Of a DNA stretch of 64,000 bases, positions 1 to 8,335 are shown one piece after another (positions within the stretch are counted from its first letter, which is position 1; every line of letters starts with the position of its first letter). The DNA is from Nitrospirota bacterium (GTDB taxonomy: Bacteria; Nitrospirota; Nitrospiria; JACQBW01): positions 1 through 64,000 of the forward strand of contig JACQBW010000006.1 in the NCBI GenBank assembly GCA_016194305.1, in the 5' to 3' direction. The notes beneath the pieces are model-generated. The model was not told the DNA's origin. It saw nothing but the letters and a program-made list of their open reading frames with translations, and did no database searches. A program made the translations under genes and the position numbers.

Positions 1-96
1 AAAACAGAACTCAATGATTTCATTGAAAAGGGCTTTCCGACTATCATTCATGGGCCACTCGTGAATCCGGTAATACCGCCGTTCAAGCCAGCCTGA
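1..96 (+). CDS. C-terminal end of a truncated upstream gene
   Basis: An open frame enters from the left edge and stops with TGA at 94-96, giving 31 residues ending in a proline-rich tail (PVIPPFKPA). The frame starts with codon 1-3. Nothing in this fragment identifies a family, and without the upstream sequence even the coding status is only probable. It converges on the hydrolase gene on the other strand, 38 bases further on. Confidence 0.35.
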   Translation, partial: KTELNDFIEKGFPTIIHGPLVNPVIPPFKPA

Positions 97-134
97 CAAA
101 TCGGAATTTTAAAGCATTCCACATTTCGAATGAA

Positions 135-1364
135 TTACTTCTGATCAGGTAACAGATCGATATACTGACTTAAACTCTTTTCGAGGGATTCAAAATTAGG
201 GTTATACATGAGTCTTCGAATCACCCCTTTTTTTAGATTCTCCTCGCTGATTTCTCCCAAATAATCCTCTTTTTTATTCTTGCACTGATTATATTTGTCC
301 ATGTCCTTCGGAAAATAGTGATTGCAGTAAGTGTAATCGCCATTTGCGCCGTAGTGGGATGAACTGCCGGGAAGAACAAGCGCCGTATGGGCGGATGACA
401 GGATATGCTGTTCCGGAAAATAACTGTTGACCCGGTCAATTTTACCCGAAGAACTTCCCGGTTTTGTCGTATAAACGATCATTTTGTTATTGGAATGAGT
501 CGCGCTTTCAAAAAAATCAACCGTTCCCGAAAAGATGACCGTCGAGTCGTCTTCGCTGGCAGCAATAAAAGTGGGAATAGTCACCTTCTTCCTTTGCAAT
601 TCTGATCTAACCGCTAAAGTCAGAAGGTAAATCTGGTAAGCCGCATTATTCGGAAAAGACTCGTATTTAAACGGATCTTCGTCGTTCATCAAGTCAATCC
701 ATTTCCCGTCAGGAATGGCCCAACTATAAACCGTGTGTAAATTCGCGAGAGAAGCGAGCCAGGTAATTTGCATTGCCGGTGAAAACAGGAATAATCCTTT
801 CACGCGGGAGTCCTGGAGGCTTTGATTGACACTGAGCGTCGCTCCGGTTGAAAAACCCATTAAGTAGACTTCGTCCGCCTCCGATGCCAGAGCATCGGTT
901 CCAAAAGCCTCCGCCTTGGCCCATTCCTGCCAAGTCACATTCAGCAGATCTCCCGGGCGGGTTCCATGACCCGGCAAGACAATCGCCATAACCCTGAAAC
1001 AGTGTTCCTGAAAAAATTGTCCCAGTTGACGTGTCGAATAAGGTGAGTCGGTCAGTCCATGACTGAGTAATATCCCTCTCCGATATCGTTTTATCTTCCC
1101 GGGGGAACAAGAGGGAGGGGGTTCCAGTTCATACGGTGAATTCCCGTCGACAATATCTTCCCGATTACTCCCGTTTAAATCCGTTCTCGAATCGGAAATA
1201 ATTTTCCGGTTCGCCTGGATGTAATTCTCAAACGTGAGGCCTTCGTATTTGATTAGAGACTGAATTCCAGACGGTCGATGCCGGTCGGCTAGTCCGCCAT
1301 TAACGGATTGTGCCGTCGTCGCACACCCGTAAAGGAATAAAATAAAAATCAGCGTAAATCGCAT
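135..1364 (-). CDS. Alpha/beta-hydrolase lipoprotein (serine esterase/lipase-like)
   Basis: 409 residues. The N-terminus is a lipoprotein signal peptide with lipobox LYGC (Cys14), so the protein should be anchored in the envelope. From about residue 97 it has the alpha/beta-hydrolase pattern of monoacylglycerol-lipase and esterase-like enzymes: an oxyanion-hole HG at 102-103 (LLSHGLTDSPYS), a PGHG turn at 131-134, and the nucleophile elbow GFSTG with Ser172. The acid and histidine are probably in the second half, where EDD near 270 and SSHYG near 335 are candidates. The long linker between residues 20 and 95 and the tail after residue 340 (several Cys, Lys-rich) are not explained by the core fold. 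Substrate unknown. It stands alone, convergent with the left-edge fragment. The family call is firm; the activity is inferred. Confidence 0.8.
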   Translation of the reverse strand: MRFTLIFILFLYGCATTAQSVNGGLADRHRPSGIQSLIKYEGLTFENYIQANRKIISDSRTDLNGSNREDIVDGNSPYELEPPPSCSPGKIKRYRRGILLSHGLTDSPYSTRQLGQFFQEHCFRVMAIVLPGHGTRPGDLLNVTWQEWAKAEAFGTDALASEADEVYLMGFSTGATLSVNQSLQDSRVKGLFLFSPAMQITWLASLANLHTVYSWAIPDGKWIDLMNDEDPFKYESFPNNAAYQIYLLTLAVRSELQRKKVTIPTFIAASEDDSTVIFSGTVDFFESATHSNNKMIVYTTKPGSSSGKIDRVNSYFPEQHILSSAHTALVLPGSSSHYGANGDYTYCNHYFPKDMDKYNQCKNKKEDYLGEISEENLKKGVIRRLMYNPNFESLEKSLSQYIDLLPDQK

Positions 1365-1642
1365 TAAATTAATCCCTTATCTATATTCCCAAGGCCTTTT
1401 CAACTATAAGTCCAGTAGGGCATCACCTTTCTTTCAAAGAAAGTACACATTTACTGGTTCTTAATCAACTTTTAATTTGAAAACTCAATTCCACGTCACA
1501 CTAAGTCACCCATCCAGTCAAATCTCCGGATAATGATAATAATGATGATATTGACACCACAAAATGAGATTTCAGATTGAGCTTTTATATTAATAAATGC
1601 TTTCCATTTCATTTGCAATCAATTCAGGAGGAGCAGATAATC

Positions 1643-1687
1643 ATGCTTAACAAGGATGATTGTGGAGACCTGCTATGGAAGCATTAA
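1643..1687 (+). CDS. Possible 14-residue leader ORF
   Basis: ATG at 1643 follows the best Shine-Dalgarno in this stretch (AGGAGGAG, 1626-1633) and encodes MLNKDDCGDLLWKH before TAA. Its stop lies 12 bases past the start of the next gene (ATG 1675), in a different frame. It may be a leader peptide that couples translation, or the true start of a gene broken by a one-base indel. No amino-acid bias typical of attenuation leaders is seen. Confidence 0.3.
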   Translation: MLNKDDCGDLLWKH

Positions 1688-1941
1688 TTAAAAAAGAGGT
1701 CGAGCGAATTATTTTGGTGATTATGAATCTTAACGACGATATTGAAATGGCATGTGATACTTATTCGTCCTTGAACCAGGTGGATGACATCAAAGCGCAG
1801 GCGCACGAGGTTCTATCAAAATATAACAATCTTCTGAGCAAAGCAAGTCCGGAAGAAAAGAACGACCTGACGCGGGGGGTGGGAACCAAGATTGCGGAAT
1901 TAGAAGAACATCTGTCGCGTTTGAAAGAAGCCCCCGAGTAA
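1675..1941 (+). CDS. Small helical protein of unknown function
   Basis: 88 residues from ATG 1675, preceded by GTGGAGA (1662-1668) at good spacing; an upstream in-frame TTG at 1660 has no better site. The sequence is charged and predicted wholly helical (MEALIKKEVERI... and EEHLSRLKEAPE), acidic, without signal peptide or cysteine beyond one. It resembles short cytoplasmic coiled-coil proteins but I do not recognise a family. It ends 18 bases from the stop of the convergent chemoreceptor gene. Expression may depend on the small ORF overlapping its start. Confidence 0.55.
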   Translation: MEALIKKEVERIILVIMNLNDDIEMACDTYSSLNQVDDIKAQAHEVLSKYNNLLSKASPEEKNDLTRGVGTKIAELEEHLSRLKEAPE

Positions 1942-1959
1942 AAAGAATGGCTGATTGAA

Positions 1960-4020
1960 CTAACTGTTTGTCTCCGAAGAGACCTTGAAACGGCTGACCT
2001 CGTTCTTCAGAAGTTCCGCTTCGTTGACCAGGCTTTTTACAGCAGAATTAACTTCTGAAGATAGGGTAGCGTTTTGACTTGTAATGCTGCCGATTTCGGA
2101 GACCGATGAGACAATTTTATCGCCCGCGACTTTCTGCTCTTCCGCGGAGTTCAAGACTTCCCTCGTTTTCTCTTGAACCGTGGCGACCGCATCATTGATC
2201 AGCTGGGCTCCTTTCGTCTGTTCTGTAATCGCCCGATTGACCTGTTCCGCGGTACTCTGCATCTTTTGAACAGCGGAAACGATTAACGATGTGCCCTTTT
2301 TGTGTTCCTGTGTCGAGTTCTTAATCTGCTTGAGCGTGCCGGTAATCCGAACCGTTGCTTCATCGACCTGCCTGATGCCAATAGCCTGCTCCTTCATCGC
2401 TCTTTCAATTTCTGAAATCATTTTAAAAGATTGGTCCGAACTTTCTCCTATTGTCTCCAGGGCCACAAACGCCTCCTGGGAAACCTGGACGCCATCTTCG
2501 ACAGTGGCCATTCCTTTTTTCATTGATTCGATCGCATTGGTAATTCCAGATTGAATGGAACTGATGATCTCGGCGATTTCTTTCGTTGATAGGGCCGTCT
2601 GGTCCGCCATATGTTTAATTTCGTCTGAGACCACTGCAAACCCTTTTCCTCCTTCCCCCGCCTGAGCGGCCAAAATAGCCGAATTTAGTGCAAGAAGATT
2701 CGTCTGACGGGTCACTTCTTCAATGACGGTTAGAATTTTCCCAATTTCAAGCGATTTGTTCGCCAGGTCATTGATAATCACTGAGGAAGTTTTCACATCT
2801 TCCCGAATCTTGTTCATTCCTTCTATCGTCTTTTTGACCGCGCGCATTCCGAGACTGGATGCATCACTCGTCACCGATTTGGAAAGCCGGGTCGCCTCCT
2901 TCGTGCTTACTTCCACTGTTTTTATGGTCGCATTGATCTCATTTAACGAAGCGGAGGTTTCTTCTGCAGAAACCAGGAGAATACTGATACTATCGGCAAT
3001 TCCGTTCACCGTAAAAGACATTTCTTCTATTGAAGAAGACGTGGTATGGATAGCTTCCATGAGAATCCGTATCAGACTCGACATCTCCTTGATGGACGCC
3101 GTCATTTCAAGAATCGAAGACGAAGTATCATTTGATAATTTATAGAGAGAGCCGACCAGATTATTAGACCCTGCAAGCGAATGATTCATCTGTGAAAGGG
3201 AGGTGGACGTCACTTCAATCGCCTGGGTCTGTATACCCGCCCCATCAAACAATTTTTTGGATGTGGCCGTTAACTGGTCAGACGTTGCGGCAACATTGCT
3301 GACAGCGGTGCCGATCCGGGTGATAATACTTTTTAGATCGTTCACCATCTTGTTAAGGGAACTCACCAGAACCACAATTTCATTATTCGAAAGTCCACTT
3401 CTTTCTGAACCATCCGCAGGGGAAAAAATGATCGGGCGTACGTTTACCTTGGAATGTTCCGACTTTCTAACATACGGATAATATAAGAGAATCACAGCCA
3501 CCATTAAAATTTCCAACAGGCCGATGATCACGACGCCAATAATCTGCCGTGTCGTTCCCTGGTTGATCCACTTTTTATTCAATCCGATCTTAACCCATCC
3601 AAGGGTTTCATTTGCGGAGCGTACCGGGAGCCGAATTTCGGTTAAGTCCGCGGCAGACTGAAATTGAGCGATGCGTTGGCGGACCTCTTCTTTTTCAGGA
3701 TTTAAGGCAGAAAAGTTCGAGTTTTCATTGTTGAAATACCAGGAGACAGGACGTTCCTTATTTTCAATCAATATATAGAGAATGTCTCTCTCCTTTGGAA
3801 CTTGACGGAGATATTGATCCATCGCGGGGCGATCTCCCGCGGAAAGCGATGACGGGACCAGTTCTGCTAACAAACCGGCAAGAGTCTGGCCTTGCGTCGT
3901 CAGAAGCTCTGAATACCCTTTTTTCTGGGTATTGACGACATAAATTCCAACCCATAGCATCATAAAGAAAATGGTCAATACGACTACAGAAATCAATCTA
4001 ACGACTTTTGAACTATCCAT
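1960..4020 (-). CDS. Methyl-accepting chemotaxis protein
   Basis: 686 residues. One membrane helix at about 10-30, a periplasmic sensor region of ~125 residues, a second helix at about 155-178, then a HAMP-like connector (NEIVVLVSSLNKMVNDL) and a long methyl-accepting helical hairpin. The signalling tip is recognisable (QTNLLALNSAILAAQAGEGG followed by KGFAVVSDEIKHMADQT), with Gln/Glu-rich methylation helices on both sides. The periplasmic part matches no named sensor family that I can identify. Such proteins sit in the inner membrane and control CheA through CheW. No che genes are in this window, so it is an orphan receptor. It is transcribed away from the cache-domain gene at 4298; the ~280-base gap holds both promoters. 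Confidence 0.92.
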   Translation of the reverse strand: MDSSKVVRLISVVVLTIFFMMLWVGIYVVNTQKKGYSELLTTQGQTLAGLLAELVPSSLSAGDRPAMDQYLRQVPKERDILYILIENKERPVSWYFNNENSNFSALNPEKEEVRQRIAQFQSAADLTEIRLPVRSANETLGWVKIGLNKKWINQGTTRQIIGVVIIGLLEILMVAVILLYYPYVRKSEHSKVNVRPIIFSPADGSERSGLSNNEIVVLVSSLNKMVNDLKSIITRIGTAVSNVAATSDQLTATSKKLFDGAGIQTQAIEVTSTSLSQMNHSLAGSNNLVGSLYKLSNDTSSSILEMTASIKEMSSLIRILMEAIHTTSSSIEEMSFTVNGIADSISILLVSAEETSASLNEINATIKTVEVSTKEATRLSKSVTSDASSLGMRAVKKTIEGMNKIREDVKTSSVIINDLANKSLEIGKILTVIEEVTRQTNLLALNSAILAAQAGEGGKGFAVVSDEIKHMADQTALSTKEIAEIISSIQSGITNAIESMKKGMATVEDGVQVSQEAFVALETIGESSDQSFKMISEIERAMKEQAIGIRQVDEATVRITGTLKQIKNSTQEHKKGTSLIVSAVQKMQSTAEQVNRAITEQTKGAQLINDAVATVQEKTREVLNSAEEQKVAGDKIVSSVSEIGSITSQNATLSSEVNSAVKSLVNEAELLKNEVSRFKVSSETNS

Positions 4021-4297
4021 AATTCAAACCGGACCCCCTCTCTTTCTCTTTTGCGAATCCGGGAAGTTCCTCCTTCTATCGCATGACCGTTTGAATAACA
4101 CAACTTTCCATAAATAAGATTACCCGAATCCAGGAGCCTGTCAAGGAAGATGAATTCGACACTGAATTGGACCCCAATTGACGATTTAAAATTAGTTGTT
4201 ATACTTCACAAAAGAGGTCCATTGAGGAAACGGGATCTTCAGCTCAAGGGGGAAGCGCCTCGTAAACATTAAAATTCTGTTAATGGAGACACAAAGT

Positions 4298-4879
4298 ATG
4301 GGAAATACATTTTATACAAAAGTTTTCGTCATGATCGGCTTTCTCATGTTCGCATTATCGGCTCATGCCGGCAATTTTGAGATGACACCGACAGTGCAGG
4401 CTCAGCTCGACAAAGAAAAGGCGGTCATTGCCTCCTGGGCGTCCGACCCGCTCATTGTTAAAGCGGTTCAACTTCAAAACAAGAAAGGTCCCATTCCCGG
4501 TATCGATAACGCCGCCTGGAAGGTGACGCGGCGGTCAGATCCTGTCATTAAAGCATTTCAGGAAAATCCAGTTGGCCAGTTTCTTAAAGACAAGATTGAG
4601 ACTAAAGATTCAGCCTTCAGTGAAGCTTTTTTGAGTGCGGGCAAGGGTGAAAAGGTCGCCTTTGTAGAAAAGACAACTTACTATATCCACAAAGGAATGC
4701 CAAAATTTGATATACCCTTTAATGAGGGAAAAACCTGGCAGGGGAAACCGGAGTTTGACGAATCAAGTCAAACCTATGCAGTTCAAGTTTCGACGCCGAT
4801 TCTCTCGGAAGGAAAGCCGATCGGCGTTCTGGTCGTCGGTGTGAACCTATCTTTTCTCGAAAAAGTGAGTAAAAAGTAG
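4298..4879 (+). CDS. Periplasmic cache-like (PDC) sensor protein
   Basis: 193 residues from ATG 4298, chosen because GGAG at 4286-4289 is correctly spaced for it and the product then begins directly with a Sec signal peptide (FVMIGFLMFALSAHA/GNF). An in-frame ATG at 4283 would add five residues. The mature part carries the pattern of single-cache sensors: a long N-terminal helix (VQAQLDKEKAVIASWASDP), a middle sheet, and the end STPILSEGKPIGVLVVGVNL typical of PDC/cache folds. There is no membrane anchor or output domain, so it is a free periplasmic ligand-binding protein. The next gene, 45 bases downstream, is a receptor cut off after HAMP; the pair probably forms one operon, and the soluble cache protein may work with a receptor. 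Confidence 0.75.
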   Translation: MGNTFYTKVFVMIGFLMFALSAHAGNFEMTPTVQAQLDKEKAVIASWASDPLIVKAVQLQNKKGPIPGIDNAAWKVTRRSDPVIKAFQENPVGQFLKDKIETKDSAFSEAFLSAGKGEKVAFVEKTTYYIHKGMPKFDIPFNEGKTWQGKPEFDESSQTYAVQVSTPILSEGKPIGVLVVGVNLSFLEKVSKK

Positions 4880-4924
4880 AGGCATTTCAAGACAAATAAG
4901 TTCATTCCAAAGAAAGTTCTCACG

Positions 4925-5707
4925 ATGAATAGATTCATCTTTGAATTAACAAATCACCCGAAAGATTTCTCTGTACGACTCAAGCTTCTCTTCGCCTGCG
5001 GATTGCTGGCCCTCATGACAGGTATTGTCGGGAGCCTTGCAATCTGGGCGCTTTCAAGTTCGAATTATTCGTTTCAAGCCATGGTGGATCAAGACGTTCC
5101 TTCCATTATCTATCTGGAGCAGGCTGAACGGGATATGCTCGAAGCGCAAGTCCCCGAACGAAGCCTGATGTTCATGAAAATGGGAACTCCCGAATCAAAC
5201 GCCATGATACGGGAACACCAGGAGAATATCCGGCAGGTTGAAGAGGGCTGGGAAAAATACAAGAGTCTGTCAACCAGCGAAAATGAAAAAAAGCTTTGGA
5301 ATCCCTTTGAAGTGGCCTGGAGAGACTGGAAGAAATCCTCAAACGAAGTTCTGAAGGTTTTATCGGAAGATACACCTTCCGCTCGTCGCGACGCAATCGA
5401 TATCGCCATGGGCGAGAGCGCCGTCAAGTTCGTGGCCGCCCGAGATCTCCTCGACAAAGTAACTGAACATCAGATCCTGGAAGCCAAAATTCAGGCTCAG
5501 CGCGGACGAACTCAAGCCTCTATCTTTCTCGCGTGGGTCATAGGAATTGTGATTGCCGCCTTTTTTCTTGCGCTTCTCTTCAGCCTATTGCTCGCCCGTT
5601 CCATTTCCATTCCGCTTGGAAAAGTTGCCACGACACTCCACCGCGTTGCAGAAGGTGATCTGACGGTCACATTGGATATCGGGGCGTCCAAACCGGTTGT
5701 CAAATAA
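4925..5707 (+). CDS. Truncated chemoreceptor: 4-helix-bundle sensor plus HAMP only
   Basis: 260 residues. TM1 at about 20-45, a periplasmic four-helix-bundle MCP-type domain to about 190, TM2 (IFLAWVIGIVIAAFFLALLF), then a HAMP domain (LARSISIPLGKVATTLHRVAEGDLTV) that ends at residue ~250 followed by ten residues and TAA. The methyl-accepting signalling domain of ~300 residues expected after HAMP is absent, and no remnant of it is visible in any frame downstream; the zinc-ribbon gene on the other strand ends 14 bases later. So this is either a receptor gene that lost its 3' part by deletion or a stand-alone membrane sensor acting through another receptor. The reading frame itself is intact. 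Confidence 0.75.
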   Translation: MNRFIFELTNHPKDFSVRLKLLFACGLLALMTGIVGSLAIWALSSSNYSFQAMVDQDVPSIIYLEQAERDMLEAQVPERSLMFMKMGTPESNAMIREHQENIRQVEEGWEKYKSLSTSENEKKLWNPFEVAWRDWKKSSNEVLKVLSEDTPSARRDAIDIAMGESAVKFVAARDLLDKVTEHQILEAKIQAQRGRTQASIFLAWVIGIVIAAFFLALLFSLLLARSISIPLGKVATTLHRVAEGDLTVTLDIGASKPVVK

Positions 5708-5720
5708 AACAGTGTCGATC

Positions 5721-5915
5721 TTATTTGTACGTTCTTCCCCTGCTTCTTGATCCCTGACAAGATGGCCGATTTTTTCGATGTGATTTAATCATCGGGTCCG
5801 AGATATTTCCACAACTCAGGCATCGCCACCCCACAAAAAGATTCCGGCTAGCCGTTTCCAGATGATCCTGAAATGACTCAAAGACCATGAGTCCTCTGCA
5901 TTTTGAACATTCCAT
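5721..5915 (-). CDS. Small zinc-ribbon protein
   Basis: 64 residues from the second of two close ATGs; AGGA lies six bases before it, whereas it abuts the first ATG at 5921. The protein has two CxxC knuckles, MECSKCRGLM at the N-terminus and WRCLSCGNISDPMI about 30 residues later, followed by a basic tail (SHRKNRPSCQGSRSRGR). This is the layout of a widespread family of tiny zinc-ribbon proteins seen in Nitrospirota, NC10 and Deltaproteobacteria-like genomes; function unknown, nucleic-acid or protein binding is likely. It converges with the truncated receptor gene. Confidence 0.7.
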   Translation of the reverse strand: MECSKCRGLMVFESFQDHLETASRNLFVGWRCLSCGNISDPMIKSHRKNRPSCQGSRSRGRTYK

Positions 5916-6102
5916 TTCCATTCCTTATTTGTCCCCATTTCCTATCTAAAGGTTCCCTTCCGTATGTCAGCTGGCCATAAACAATATCTTGTGGATTGTA
6001 GAATCAATATAGCCACAAGTCTTTTCGCAAAGGTAATTCTTTGTAACAAATTGTATCTTCTCGATTTTTCTTACCTTTTGGATTCCGCAACCGGATTGAC
6101 CA

Positions 6103-6111
6103 TGGTAAAAT
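6103..6111 (+). promoter_or_regulatory. Extended -10 promoter of the OmpR-type regulator, possibly leaderless
   Basis: TGGTAAAAT forms an extended -10 element. Transcription would start near 6118, at the GTG (6119)/ATG (6122) start of the response regulator, and no ribosome-binding site is present in front of it. No good -35 at 17 bases is seen. Confidence 0.35.
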
Positions 6112-6118
6112 ATGACCG

Positions 6119-6841
6119 GTGATGGAAAATAAAACGCTCAATATTTTTATGATCGACGACGACGAAAAGTTGTCCGGATTAATGGGAAATTTTTTAAGAG
6201 AGTTCAATATACAACTCACTTCAGCAACGCATCCCAAAGACGGCCTAAAAAAGTTTTTTCAAGGGAATTACCGTTTACTCATTTTGGATATCATGCTCCC
6301 GGAAATGGATGGATTTCAGCTCTGCAGGGAAGTTCGAAAAGAATCCAATGTGCCGATCATTATGCTGACCGCCAGAGGCGAGGTTGCCGATCGCATTGTG
6401 GGACTTGAAATGGGAGCGGACGACTATCTCTCCAAGCCTTTTGAACCTCGAGAACTTGTCGCCAGGATTCAGTCCATTCTCCGGAGAACCTTGACCCCTG
6501 AAAAGATCGAGTTCTCGACATGGGTCAGTGGCGATCTCACCGTAGATCTGTTCTCTCGCGAAGTCTTCCTGAATCGGATTCCCTTACAACTCACCACAAC
6601 TGAATTCGAACTTCTCAAGCTCTTCATGGCCAATTCTGGAAAGGCCATGAACCGGGATTTCATCATGGACGAACTAAAAGGGATTGATTGGGATGTGTTT
6701 AATCGTTCCATTGACATTGCCATCAGCCGGCTCAGACACAAACTGAAAGATACCCCCAGGAATCCCAAGTTCCTCAAAACCATCTGGGGCGAGGGTTATA
6801 TGTTCATTTCTCCCGTTCAAAAGTCTGAGAAAGCGGGATGA
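6119..6841 (+). CDS. OmpR/CpxR-family response regulator
   Basis: 240 residues (GTG 6119; ATG 6122 is equally possible). Receiver domain at 8-122 with the acidic pocket IDDDE (13-15), phospho-acceptor Asp57 in LILDIMLPEMDG, Thr84 in IMLTARGE and Lys106 in LSKPF. A winged-helix trans_reg_C domain follows at about 135-232 (TTTEFELLKLFMANSGKAMN and the recognition helix DIAISRLRHKL). All catalytic residues are present. It is translated with the kinase gene through a 4-base ATGA overlap, so the two form a two-component system. Resemblance to CpxR suggests an envelope-stress role, and the envelope lipoprotein operon that follows would fit, but the target is inferred. Confidence 0.93.
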   Translation: MMENKTLNIFMIDDDEKLSGLMGNFLREFNIQLTSATHPKDGLKKFFQGNYRLLILDIMLPEMDGFQLCREVRKESNVPIIMLTARGEVADRIVGLEMGADDYLSKPFEPRELVARIQSILRRTLTPEKIEFSTWVSGDLTVDLFSREVFLNRIPLQLTTTEFELLKLFMANSGKAMNRDFIMDELKGIDWDVFNRSIDIAISRLRHKLKDTPRNPKFLKTIWGEGYMFISPVQKSEKAG

Positions 6842-8139
6842 TCTGGCCCCGATCCCTTCATGCCAAGATATTCACCATTTTTTTTACGACCACTCTCTTA
6901 ATCATTCTTTCGATCTTTTTTTTCGCCCGCTCCCTGGACACTTCCCGGAAAAGCGGTTTCCTATCGGTTAGAAAAAATCTGTCCGTGCACCTTCGCTCCC
7001 AGATTGAAAAAATCGGCGTTCCCCCCGATCTTCAAAAAGCGGCGGCCATCGCAAAAGAGCTGGATCTCAAGATCGGCATTTCGGGACCCGGAACGACTTG
7101 GAAGTCTGATCCTCTTCTGGATGATTCAGAGTTTCTCACCGCGAAGCCGGATTCTCATTTCAGAGATTTCCGATTTGGACGAATCAAAGGCCGTCTCTTT
7201 GCCGTTTCTGAAAGAAATGGATTTACCTATGAATTTGAATTCCTATCCAGTGAATTTTTCACCTTTCCTTATCGCCTGATCATCGCATTGGCTACGATCG
7301 TTATGATTATTCTCCTGATGAGTTTTGTTGTCACCCGCTGGGTCATGAATCCTGTGAGGCCGCTGGTGACAGGAGTGGAAGAACTCTCAAAAGGCAATTT
7401 CGAGTATCGGATCCAGTTTCAGCAAAACGATGAATTCGGATTCTTTGCAAAAATTTTTAACAAGATGGCGGAACAGATTCAGCAAATGCTGAAAGCCAAA
7501 GATAAGCTTCTATTAGATGTGAGCCACGAGCTGAGAAGTCCTCTTGGAAGAATGAAAGTCGCCTCTGAAATGATACAAGAGGAAGCGATGAAATCTTCTT
7601 TGAAAGAAGATATTCACGATATGGAATTTATGATCGATGAAATTCTGGAAGGATACAGGCTCCATGTCCCCCAGGGAGCCTTGAAACTGGAGCGAATCGA
7701 CTTAGCCGTACTCCTGGAAGAGTTGACGGGTCTTTATCGATTCTCGGGCGTTGGGGTATCGTTTCGGAATACCCTTTCGGGTCAGGCCTGGATTCTGGGA
7801 GACGCCATCCGGCTAAAAAAAGCTTTTACCAATCTCATTGAGAATGGAATAAAGTTTTCAGAGTGTGCGCTGTCTCCGGTTGAACTGGTCCTCACAGAAG
7901 AAGGTCGCGCTTTCGGCGTCAAAGTGATCGACCATGGATCCGGAATCAGGGAGTCCGAACTGAATCTCGTCTTTGAGCCCTTTTATAAAATGGACAGCGC
8001 CAGAGAAAAGAAGGGCGGCGGCTATGGACTGGGATTAAGCATTTGCAAGGAGATTATCTCGGCTCACGAAGGACTAATCTCCGTAACAAGCCGCGAGAAT
8101 GATTTTACCCAATTCGCCATTCTTCTTCCGAAAGCTTGA
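6838..8139 (+). CDS. Sensor histidine kinase (CpxA/EnvZ type)
   Basis: 433 residues. TM1 at about 11-30, a ~110-residue periplasmic sensor domain, TM2 at about 147-167, HAMP at 168-220 (NPVRPLVTGVEELSKGNFEY), HisKA with His230 in LLLDVSHELRSPLG, and a HATPase_c domain with the N-box (NLIENGIKFSE), G1 (DHGSGI) and G2 (KKGGGYGLGLSI) motifs. Complete kinase, partner of the preceding regulator with which it overlaps by four bases. The periplasmic domain has no recognised family. Signal unknown. Confidence 0.93.
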   Translation: MIWPRSLHAKIFTIFFTTTLLIILSIFFFARSLDTSRKSGFLSVRKNLSVHLRSQIEKIGVPPDLQKAAAIAKELDLKIGISGPGTTWKSDPLLDDSEFLTAKPDSHFRDFRFGRIKGRLFAVSERNGFTYEFEFLSSEFFTFPYRLIIALATIVMIILLMSFVVTRWVMNPVRPLVTGVEELSKGNFEYRIQFQQNDEFGFFAKIFNKMAEQIQQMLKAKDKLLLDVSHELRSPLGRMKVASEMIQEEAMKSSLKEDIHDMEFMIDEILEGYRLHVPQGALKLERIDLAVLLEELTGLYRFSGVGVSFRNTLSGQAWILGDAIRLKKAFTNLIENGIKFSECALSPVELVLTEEGRAFGVKVIDHGSGIRESELNLVFEPFYKMDSAREKKGGGYGLGLSICKEIISAHEGLISVTSRENDFTQFAILLPKA

Positions 8140-8335
8140 TCATTTCGAGCCTGTCATTCGGGCGGATCATCTTTCCAGTTTCCAATCAATTTACATGCCC
8201 GGGTCACTCGTCGCCCATTTTTTGATTGAATGAGAAGACAACCCCAAATAGAATCGGAACGGTATCGCAACCTCCATAAAAGAGTTTCAATTTCGATGAC
8301 GATCGAATATATTAATTTTTCAACAAAGGGCATTT

